This document shows positions 1-5,207 of a stretch of DNA of 6,219 nucleotides, piece after piece. The stretch's first letter is position 1. Every line of letters starts with the position of its first letter. The notes beneath the pieces are model-generated. The model had not been told where the DNA came from and made no database searches. It saw only the letters and a list, made by a program, of their open reading frames with translations. This stretch comes from Deltaproteobacteria bacterium (lineage in GTDB: Bacteria > JAUYMQ01), in the NCBI GenBank assembly GCA_030698575.1, contig JAUYMQ010000536.1, forward strand, positions 1 to 6,219. Reading direction: 5' to 3'. Position numbers and translations under genes: made by a program.

Positions 1-274
1 GTCCTCGGCGAGCGGCTGCCCCTACCGTTAATCACATCCGAACCGAGATCATTGAAGACTTTCCCATCCGGCGAGGGCTCGCGCAACCAGTACACCGACG
101 CCTGAGACGCCGCCTCCTTGACCCGCGCCGGCCACTTGAGCGAGCTGCGCGCCCGGCGATCTTCGGCTCCAAAGCCTTTGCCCTAGGCGTTTGCTGCTCC
201 CGGTAAGAAAGAGATTCTTCTCATGAGGAGGAAATCGCCCCTCTACGAACGCAGGGCAATCAATCCAGCGGCTC
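1..274 (-). other. Unassigned left-edge stretch downstream of terL, with an open frame running off the window
   Basis: After the terL stop no gene can be assigned with confidence. On the minus strand one frame is open from 182 to the left edge (about 60 codons) after a TAG at 183-185. It reads like ordinary protein, for example SVYWLREPSPDGKVFNDLG, with mostly G or C at third codon positions. It has no ATG after the TAG, and no ribosome binding site sits well before its GTG or TTG codons. An in-frame ATG at 222-224 lies just before the TAG but also lacks a binding site. A portal gene normally follows terL, but nothing here resembles one. It could be a gene with a broken start, a short unknown phage gene, or a chance open frame. 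Confidence 0.2.
170..193 (-). repeat. Small inverted repeat downstream of terL
   Basis: CAAAGCCT at 170-177 pairs with AGGC plus TTTG at 185-193, with one bulged base at 189 and a 7-base loop. It lies about 80 bases past the terL stop in the direction of transcription. No T-run follows on either strand, so it is not a standard intrinsic terminator. It may be a transcript-end or processing structure, or chance. Confidence 0.25.
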
Positions 275-1771
275 TTAATAGTCGGATGCCAACCGCCGCG
301 GATTCTGCCCAAACATTCCGAACGAAAACTGTCCCCCGGGGTGCAGCCCCATCGCTCCCTCGACCATCGTCTCGAGCGCGTCGAAGAGGTCGTCGTGCTC
401 GCCCTGCGGGAAGAGCAGGAGTTCGTTGACCAAGGCCTCGTAGAAGGGCCATTCCCTCTCCCGAACAAGTTTTCTCGACGGAAGATGGATCTGGCCATTC
501 TCGAAGTGGGACTGAAGCCAGTACGCGCGGGAGACCTTGTCCTTTGTCCGTGTGATCCCCTTGACCGACATGTGCCGCCTCAGATCCTGGATCAAGTACT
601 CCTGCGCTCCCGTCGACTCGACCAGGATCTGGGCGGAGGGGATTAGCGTGTGGATCTCCATCAATTTGTTCACGTACTCCTGCTTCGTCACCCGCCCCCG
701 CCATACATGCGTCACGTAGACCGGGCCTACTTGGTTTCCCTCGAAATCACGTTCACGGCCGCCGACGACTATGGCCCAGTAGTCCGTTTCGATCTTGCCG
801 CCCCGAATGAGCGCCTCCTCCCGGGTGGCCGCCGGATCGCAGCCCACAAACATGTCGGCGATTGGGAAGAAGACCTTTTCCTGATAAAACTGGATCCATT
901 CCTCTCTGAAGATCGACCCCTTCATCTCGCTCGCGTCATTCTGGTACTGGGCGTTGAACAAGGCCGTTCCCATTTTCCGCCGCCGCCCCTCGAGCCATAC
1001 AAGTGGGAACTTCTCGGGCCAGGGGGTCGAGCCGTCACGTTCGATGGCCCGGATGATCTGATGCTTGTCGATGTACGTGTTCGCGATCAGCTTTCCGTAG
1101 AGATCGAGGTAGTGATACCGGGTACCCACCACATAGAGCCGGCCGCTGGGCTCGAGACAGGGCAGCAGGCTCTTGTGAAACCATTCATCCAACCGCGCCC
1201 GCTGCCCCTCGGTCCGCGCGCTCTCCTCGTCCACCAGGTCGTCGGCGATGATGACGTCGTAGTGGCCGGAGATGACCGGGCCGCCGAGCCCGACGGCGGT
1301 CACGCTGGCCTCCTTGGCCAGGCGCTTCCGCGGCGCCACCCAGATGGCGCGGCTATCCCATTTCTTCTGGGAGTAGAAATCGCCGAAGTAGGCCTTCAAT
1401 TGGGCGTTGTACTGAAGCTGGAGCTTGATCTCCCGGAGAAAGTTCTCGGCCTGATTCTGCGTGTTTGAAACGATGAGGACTCGCACGTCTGGGTCCCGTA
1501 CTAGCTCAAAGATAGTCCGCGTGATTGTCAGGAGCGTCGACTTCCCGAAGCCGCGGGGAGCGAGCTGGAGGCAGGTCTCCCGGGCCTTCTGCTGGAAGGC
1601 AAGCATCTCGGCGTGAAAGGGACGGATCTCGTAGCCCAGGACGTGGGAGGCTAGCAGATCGATGCCGCCGTCCTCCACGATCCTCCGGCGAACCAGTTCT
1701 TGCCGGTGGGCACGGATCCGGGCCAGGGTGGTCGCGATTTCCTCCTGATCGCCGTTGCTCTTGCGGGGCAT
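275..1771 (-). CDS. terL: Phage terminase large subunit (packaging ATPase and nuclease)
   Basis: This is the motor that cuts concatemeric phage DNA and pumps it through the portal into the prohead, using ATP. The protein is 498 residues, a normal length. The N-terminal ATPase shows a Walker A motif, APRGFGKST, at 71-79. A Walker B strand, YDVIIADD, ends in Asp177-Asp178, with acidic DEES following. A coupling-type segment VVGTRYH is at 214-220, and FNAQYQND at 272-279 is typical of the linker region. The C-terminal RNase H-like nuclease has its acidic residues at Asp312 (GCDP), Glu385 (LVEST) and Asp460/461 (GEHDDLFDAL). All key residues are present, so the enzyme looks functional. The ATG at 1771 follows GAGG about 9 bases upstream. 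It lies 60 bases after the terS stop, the usual order. The family call is very secure; the exact headful or cos type cannot be told. Confidence 0.96.
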   Translation of the reverse strand: MPRKSNGDQEEIATTLARIRAHRQELVRRRIVEDGGIDLLASHVLGYEIRPFHAEMLAFQQKARETCLQLAPRGFGKSTLLTITRTIFELVRDPDVRVLIVSNTQNQAENFLREIKLQLQYNAQLKAYFGDFYSQKKWDSRAIWVAPRKRLAKEASVTAVGLGGPVISGHYDVIIADDLVDEESARTEGQRARLDEWFHKSLLPCLEPSGRLYVVGTRYHYLDLYGKLIANTYIDKHQIIRAIERDGSTPWPEKFPLVWLEGRRRKMGTALFNAQYQNDASEMKGSIFREEWIQFYQEKVFFPIADMFVGCDPAATREEALIRGGKIETDYWAIVVGGRERDFEGNQVGPVYVTHVWRGRVTKQEYVNKLMEIHTLIPSAQILVESTGAQEYLIQDLRRHMSVKGITRTKDKVSRAYWLQSHFENGQIHLPSRKLVREREWPFYEALVNELLLFPQGEHDDLFDALETMVEGAMGLHPGGQFSFGMFGQNPRRLASDY

Positions 1772-1802
1772 GACAAGTTCCCTCTTTGAACGTCATCGGA
1801 GC

Positions 1803-1832
1803 ACGGGGGTAACCCCAGCATCGAGCCCCCGT
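1803..1832 (-). repeat. Inverted repeat in the terS-terL gap
   Basis: ACGGGGG at 1803-1809 and CCCCCGT at 1826-1832 are perfect 7-bp arms separated by 16 bases. The loop also allows an alternative small hairpin, GGGG TAA CCCC (1806-1816). The structure spans the last base of the terS stop and sits about 30 bases before the terL start. No T-run follows on the minus strand, so it is not a typical terminator. It could tune terL expression relative to terS, protect the transcript, or be a protein site in the DNA. Confidence 0.4.
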
Positions 1833-2386
1833 TAGCTCGTTTCTGGTTCCGGGGTGCCCTTCCCCTTCCCTGGCTCGGCGGTTTTCGGTAAGGCCTTCCT
1901 GCCCTGCTTGCCGGTGAGGCCCAGCCTTCGGAGGAGTTTCACCTCGTCGGCCAGCATCGCTTCGAGTTCTTCCCTGCTCCTGCCCGAAAGGTCGCCCACC
2001 ACGTGTTCCGTGCGGGAGTCCGGCTCGTTCATGAGGAACCGTTCCAGGCGGATGAGCCGGTCGATGTCGGCGACCGTGAAACCGACCTGGCCCTCCGCGA
2101 TCGCCTTGGCCGCACGGAAAAGGGCCATCCGAACCAGCTGGATCTGCTGCCGGGTGGCCTCCCTCTCTCCGCTGAACGTCCGATCGGCCGCTGCCCGGGC
2201 GACGTCCAGATCCCGTTCCTGGACACGGGCCTGCCACCCAAACCGCCGGCCCCAGAGTTTCACTGTCGGGAGGGAGACCCCGATATCCTTCGCCACGGCG
2301 GCGTAGCGCCGGCCCGGACCAAGCGCGTAGTAGGCCTCGAAGGCTCGTTTGTGTTTCGCGTTTTCCTCACGGAGCGCGTGGGTCAT
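1832..2386 (-). CDS. terS: Phage terminase small subunit (DNA recognition)
   Basis: The small subunit recognises the phage packaging site and hands the DNA to the large subunit. The protein is 184 residues, within the usual range. Residues about 26-50 form a helix-turn-helix: RYAAVAKDIGVSLPTVKLWG, followed by RRFGWQAR, the pattern seen at the N-terminus of many terminase small subunits. A long charged helical middle (about 55-120) would fit the oligomerisation part. The tail from about 158 is basic and Lys/Pro/Gly-rich, probably flexible. The ATG at 2386 follows AGGGG with 6 bases spacing, and the start lies 20 bases inside the end of the ParB-like gene, suggesting translational coupling. Its position directly before terL is the strongest support. 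A general HTH regulator is possible but much less likely here. Confidence 0.85.
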   Translation of the reverse strand: MTHALREENAKHKRAFEAYYALGPGRRYAAVAKDIGVSLPTVKLWGRRFGWQARVQERDLDVARAAADRTFSGEREATRQQIQLVRMALFRAAKAIAEGQVGFTVADIDRLIRLERFLMNEPDSRTEHVVGDLSGRSREELEAMLADEVKLLRRLGLTGKQGRKALPKTAEPGKGKGTPEPETS

Positions 2387-3014
2387 GCTTAACCCCTGCT
2401 TTCAGGTAGGCGCGGCAAATGACCAGGAGAGCCGCGCCACGGCCCGTTCCTGGGCCGCCCGATGCCTGGCCCTTGGCGATGGCCTCCTCGATGGGCCCGG
2501 TCTCCTGGACCACGAAGGATAGGATCTTGGGGCGCTCCCGCTCGGCGCGCTCGATCTCCTCATCGAGGTAGGCCTGGAGCCCGTCCGGGACCTTCAGAAG
2601 CTCGAGGACCTCCCGCAGATCAGTTTGGGAGTAGGGCAGCTGCGTGGACAGATCCTCGAGGGAGAGCTCGCGGTTCAGGTCGTGGATGAGGGCTGCCAGG
2701 AGATCGGGGGCGGGCTGTCCCTTCAGCTCGTTCAGGTTGAGCGAGAGAACCTTGGCACGGCGATCGTCCAACTCGACGACGACGCACGGAACGGTCGTGT
2801 AGCCCAGCTCCTCCCGGCAGATCTTCCAGCGGTGGTAGCCGCCGAGAATCTCGTAGTTGTCTCCCTTTGGGCGCACGACGAGCGGCTCGACGAGGCCCTC
2901 CCGGCGGAGATATTCCCGGAGTTTGTGCTGCAGCTCCTCGGAAAGCCGGTTGGGATTCCAGGGATTGGGTTCGAGTTTTTCGATCGGTATCTGGAGGATC
3001 TCAAGGTTCTTCAT
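2367..3014 (-). CDS. ParB/sulfiredoxin-fold phage protein
   Basis: A 215-residue ParB-like protein. The ParB N-terminal fold covers about residues 8-96: IPIEKLEPNPWNPN at the start, EPLVVRPKGDNYEILGGYHR at 43-62, and a VPCVVVELDD strand with the LSLNLNE end. GGYHR (58-62) occupies the place of the nucleotide-binding loop of ParB proteins, but lacks the classic GERR form. Residues about 117-140 (SLEDLSTQLPYSQTDLREVLEL) look like a helix-turn-helix. The C-terminal part (about 164-205) is a further helical segment with GRGAALLVICRAYL. There is no partner ATPase (ParA) in view, so plasmid-type partition is unlikely. Its start overlaps the methylase stop as ATGA, and it overlaps terS by 20 bases, which ties it to DNA modification and packaging. 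The exact role is unknown: DNA binding, CTP-dependent sliding, or a nuclease-like activity are all possible for this fold in phages. Confidence 0.85.
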   Translation of the reverse strand: MKNLEILQIPIEKLEPNPWNPNRLSEELQHKLREYLRREGLVEPLVVRPKGDNYEILGGYHRWKICREELGYTTVPCVVVELDDRRAKVLSLNLNELKGQPAPDLLAALIHDLNRELSLEDLSTQLPYSQTDLREVLELLKVPDGLQAYLDEEIERAERERPKILSFVVQETGPIEEAIAKGQASGGPGTGRGAALLVICRAYLKAGVKHDPRAP

Positions 3015-4042
3015 CGATCCTGCCTCCTGGCAAAGACGAGAAGTTCGCGGTTTCGGTCACGGTGTTCCCTGCCGGCCAGGCCGGCGCAGTGCGCGTAGCG
3101 GATGGCCTCGGCGTGCTGGACCGGGCGGAACTTTTCGACAAGCCGAACCAGGTCATCGAGCGAGGTCTCCCGGTTGCCATAGGATATGGCCCACACCGGG
3201 AAGTGCTCCGCCTGGTCGAGGAGAGCCGCGAGGGCCTGCAGACCGTCCTTGCGGGAAAACCTGCTGCGCTCGGTCTCGAGCCGTCGGCCCGCCAGGATCT
3301 CGTCGAGGGGCCGGAGGGCCGTCTCGTAGGCCTGCGTGCCCGCGTACGGGGGATCCAGGTAAAGGATGTCGCCTGCGGTCTTCTGGATGAATTCCAGAGC
3401 ATCGGTCTGGTGAACCTGGTTCTGCTGGCCGTTCCCGAAGATCCCGCGGTTGACCTGCCGGCGGATGGCATCCACGAGAGCCTTGGGATGCCCATCGATG
3501 GTCCGTGCCAGGACATCGCGGATGTAGTGGGGGTTCATTCCCTCCCAGGCGCCCACCTCCATTTGATGCACGATGGTCTTCGCCCCGAAATTCCCGCCGG
3601 GACGGTTTCGCAGGACATATTTGAGTAGGAGGAGAAAGAAGAGCCATCGCTTCGGGCCCCGGGCGGCCCGGGCGACGACCAGCGCGTTGTCGAGGAACGC
3701 CGCGTGCTTGGTCGTCAAGACATCGGGGGCGAAATTGTCCCGGATGAAGCGTCCTGCGTCCGGGTGGGGCACGAAGAACCGGAGCGTGTCTGCCTCGGTC
3801 AGCGTCACGCGGTCGTTCTCGATCAGCGCCCGCCCGACGATGACGGAGCGCTCAGCAAGATCGCTGCAGATGACTCGGTGGCCCCGGGCCTTCGCCATGA
3901 GCGAGACGGCGCCGCCGCCAAGGAACGGATCCACGAATACGGGTGCTTCCGCCGCTCCCGGTAAGTGCCGGAAGATCCGGCCGAGCAGGCGGCGCTTGCC
4001 GCCAGGGTAGGGTGGAAGGGCATGGAGCCTGGAACAGCGCAT
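3011..4042 (-). CDS. DNA adenine N6-methyltransferase, D12 class (Dam-like)
   Basis: This enzyme transfers a methyl group from S-adenosylmethionine to N6 of adenine in a short DNA target; the target cannot be read from the sequence. With the ATG at 4042 the protein has 343 residues. YPGGK near the N-terminus (12-16) and DPFLGGGAVS (38-47, the SAM-binding FxGxG motif) are followed by VICSDL (57-62) and the catalytic DPPY at 230-233, in the order of the D12 family. A GTG at 4081 would add 13 residues but has no ribosome binding site, whereas the ATG follows GGGAG with 6 bases spacing and puts PGGK at the usual place. No restriction endonuclease gene is adjacent, so it looks like an orphan phage methylase. 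It could protect phage DNA, time replication or packaging, or mark the terminase site. It is coupled to the downstream ParB-like gene by a 4-base overlap. Confidence 0.92.
   Translation of the reverse strand: MRCSRLHALPPYPGGKRRLLGRIFRHLPGAAEAPVFVDPFLGGGAVSLMAKARGHRVICSDLAERSVIVGRALIENDRVTLTEADTLRFFVPHPDAGRFIRDNFAPDVLTTKHAAFLDNALVVARAARGPKRWLFFLLLLKYVLRNRPGGNFGAKTIVHQMEVGAWEGMNPHYIRDVLARTIDGHPKALVDAIRRQVNRGIFGNGQQNQVHQTDALEFIQKTAGDILYLDPPYAGTQAYETALRPLDEILAGRRLETERSRFSRKDGLQALAALLDQAEHFPVWAISYGNRETSLDDLVRLVEKFRPVQHAEAIRYAHCAGLAGREHRDRNRELLVFARRQDR
3023..3028 (-). promoter_or_regulatory. Ribosome binding site of the ParB-like gene
   Basis: AGGAGG on the minus strand, 8 bases before the ATG at 3014, fixes that start. 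It lies inside the last codons of the methylase gene, so the two genes are read from one message. Confidence 0.75.
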
Positions 4043-4048
4043 GTGGAA

Positions 4049-4053
4049 CTCCC
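4049..4053 (-). promoter_or_regulatory. Ribosome binding site deciding the methylase start
   Basis: GGGAG on the minus strand, 6 bases before the ATG at 4042. This favours that ATG over the in-frame GTG at 4081, whose upstream bases have no such signal. Confidence 0.6.
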
Positions 4054-4068
4054 GTAAGCAAGTGGCCT

Positions 4069-4100
4069 CGGCGATGGCCACTCCGTGCAGGCCATCGCTG
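4069..4100 (-). repeat. Strong hairpin just upstream of the methylase gene
   Basis: GCGATGGCC (4071-4079) and GGCCATCGC (4090-4098) are perfect 9-bp arms around a 10-base loop, and a G-T plus a C-G pair extend the stem to 11. The structure ends about 26 bases before the methylase ATG and covers the alternative GTG at 4081. There is no T-run after it, so it is not a simple terminator. As DNA it could be an operator; as RNA it could control methylase translation or read-through from the upstream gene. The reading frame may also cross it if the GTG is used. Confidence 0.55.
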
Positions 4101-4279
4101 CTCTCAAGCCGCTGCTGGTTATTGATCGCGAAATTTCCTGGAAATCTGGGCTGCGGACGTTCGGACAGGTGGGGTTAAGAGAAAAACTCGAGCTTGATCA
4201 GGAAGTTAAAGCACTCTTGGGCAAAAGAAGAAGATTTACTTTCTTCCCCTGTGAAGCACTGAAAATTCCACCCTGTTGC
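4101..4279. other. Intergenic spacer between the unknown gene and the methylase
   Basis: About 180 bases, visibly more A/T-rich than the genes to the left. I see no convincing minus-strand reading frame, tRNA, or well-spaced -35/-10 pair. With the hairpin at 4069-4100 it is the most likely place for a promoter of the methylase-ParB-terminase group, but none can be named. Confidence 0.3.
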
Positions 4280-5026
4280 TCACTTGTCTATGCAGACTCG
4301 AAACCTTGCCTTCCAACCCTTCCCGAAGGTCTGGAAGGGGTCGCCCTCGATCTGGAACAAAGTTCGCAGACCCCGAGCCAGCAGTTGTTTGCGTTTGGCA
4401 TTCCGCCGATCGGCATGGGTGCTTTTCCAGGTGAGTTCCCCTTCCTCCTCAGCGAACGCCTCGAGCAGCCGCCACTGCAGCGTGGGGCTCCCGTTCCTCG
4501 CGTTGGAGAAGCCCATCTCAGCGTGGGTCAGAATGCGACGAACGTCTTTGATCCGTACCTCGACCGTCTCGCCGTCAAGAAACCGAAGGGTCAGATGTTC
4601 CCAGCGGGAATCCGGGGGCGTGGGAAAACGGGAGACCTTGGGGAGCGTCTCTCGAGAAGCGTCAGAGGACTTTGCACTGGCCTTCAAGCCCTTCAAGACG
4701 CCAGCAATAATTGCTTCCCGCTCCTGGCATCGACGCTTTGCAATGAGCCGGGGGATCTCTTTGGATGGATCTCGGTCGTTCTTCCAGGGTTTCATGAGCG
4801 CCTGGTGTAATCGCGGGGAAAAGGCGGTAGCGATGAAATTCAGCGTGGAATAGTCTTGCTTCAACGCTACGAGATTCGAGACATATTCCAGCATGGGATT
4901 CTCGACAATGGGCTTCAACGAGCTGTTAAAACCGTTCGAGTTTAGAAGCTGGCTACCACAGATCACGGAAATGGTACTTAGCGCTGGTACAGATGAGTTT
5001 CGAGTCATATCGTTGCGGTCTCGCAT
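4280..5026 (-). CDS. Unrecognised protein with a possible C-terminal winged-helix domain
   Basis: A 248-residue protein I do not recognise. Numbering here counts from the first of two tandem ATGs (5029). The N-terminal half (to about 120) is helical and carries no motif I can name. A Ser/Thr/Pro-rich linker follows (about 120-142). The last 105 residues look like a small folded domain: a strand pair LTLRFLDGETVEVRI, then AEMGFSNARNG, a helix LQWRLLEAFAEEEGELTW, a basic helix NAKRKQLLARGLRTLF, and a closing DPFQTFGKGWKARFRV. That order of helix, basic helix and beta-wing is what a winged helix would show, so DNA binding is an inference. The second ATG (5026) is 5 bases from a perfect AGGAGG and is preferred over the first, which is only 2 bases away. 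It heads the visible operon, a position that suits a late-gene regulator. Confidence 0.7.
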   Translation of the reverse strand: MRDRNDMTRNSSVPALSTISVICGSQLLNSNGFNSSLKPIVENPMLEYVSNLVALKQDYSTLNFIATAFSPRLHQALMKPWKNDRDPSKEIPRLIAKRRCQEREAIIAGVLKGLKASAKSSDASRETLPKVSRFPTPPDSRWEHLTLRFLDGETVEVRIKDVRRILTHAEMGFSNARNGSPTLQWRLLEAFAEEEGELTWKSTHADRRNAKRKQLLARGLRTLFQIEGDPFQTFGKGWKARFRVCIDK

Positions 5027-5031
5027 CATTC

Positions 5032-5038
5032 CCTCCTT
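5032..5038 (-). promoter_or_regulatory. Near-perfect ribosome binding site with overlapping stop codon
   Basis: AAGGAGG on the minus strand precedes tandem ATGs. Spacing is 2 bases to the first ATG and 5 to the second, favouring the second. The bases TAAGGAGG include a TAA (5037-5039) that ends an upstream frame, an arrangement typical of translational coupling. Confidence 0.75.
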
Positions 5039-5147
5039 ACCTGAAACATGGGAATCCTACCTGCTTCCGCTGCTCATCCCACTCTCTTGACGTGTCGAGC
5101 TCAAAAAATACGTCCGCCCGCGCTGGGGTTGAGATTATCACAGTCAC
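5037..5147 (-). CDS. Possible small leader protein of 36 residues
   Basis: A minus-strand frame open from 5189 closes with TAA at 5037-5039, inside the ribosome binding site of the next gene. From the GTG at 5147 it gives 36 residues: a short hydrophobic start (TVIIST), then a charged stretch DVFFELDTSREWDEQRKQ and the end VGFPCFR. A weak GGGAAG lies about 8 bases before the GTG. The stop, binding site and start arrangement is what one expects of two coupled genes. It could also be the surviving 3' end of a gene cut by the insertion sequence to the right, since the frame meets a TGA at 5190-5192. No family is recognised, and the frame could be chance. Confidence 0.3.
   Translation of the reverse strand: MTVIISTPARADVFFELDTSREWDEQRKQVGFPCFR
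5134..5142 (-). promoter_or_regulatory. Candidate extended -10 promoter element
   Basis: TGTGATAAT on the minus strand matches the extended -10 pattern (TGn then TATAAT, five of six). No good -35 box lies 16-18 bases upstream. It would give a leader of roughly 100 bases before the gene starting at 5026. It conflicts with the small frame starting at 5147, so at most one of the two is likely to be right. Confidence 0.25.
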
Positions 5148-5207
5148 AACGCATACTTCCCGACTTTCCGCTGCCCAGCGCCGCAGCGCTCACTCGGGAA
5201 GCCGCCG

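Noticed and set aside
150-205. Possible tRNA suggested by CTCCAAA, which resembles a Trp anticodon loop
   Set aside because: The flanking bases do not form a five-pair anticodon stem, and no acceptor or T-arm can be fitted.
650-1468. Long plus-strand open frame of 272 codons
   Set aside because: It lies antisense within terL, whose ATPase and nuclease motifs are complete. The frame is rich in Pro, Val and Leu in the manner of a GC-rich shadow and shows no domain.
4040-4081. GTG at 4081 as the methylase start
   Set aside because: It lacks a ribosome binding site and lies in the hairpin. The ATG at 4042 has GGGAG at good spacing and gives the usual short lead before PGGK.
4085-4810. Plus-strand open frame of 241 codons
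   Set aside because: It starts inside the methylase hairpin without a ribosome binding site and runs antisense to the unknown minus-strand gene, which has a near-perfect ribosome binding site and a domain-like C-terminus.
5087-5115. Plus-strand TTGACG as a -35 box for the transposase
   Set aside because: No acceptable -10 box lies 16-18 bases downstream; the closest bases are ACGTCC or TACGTC.
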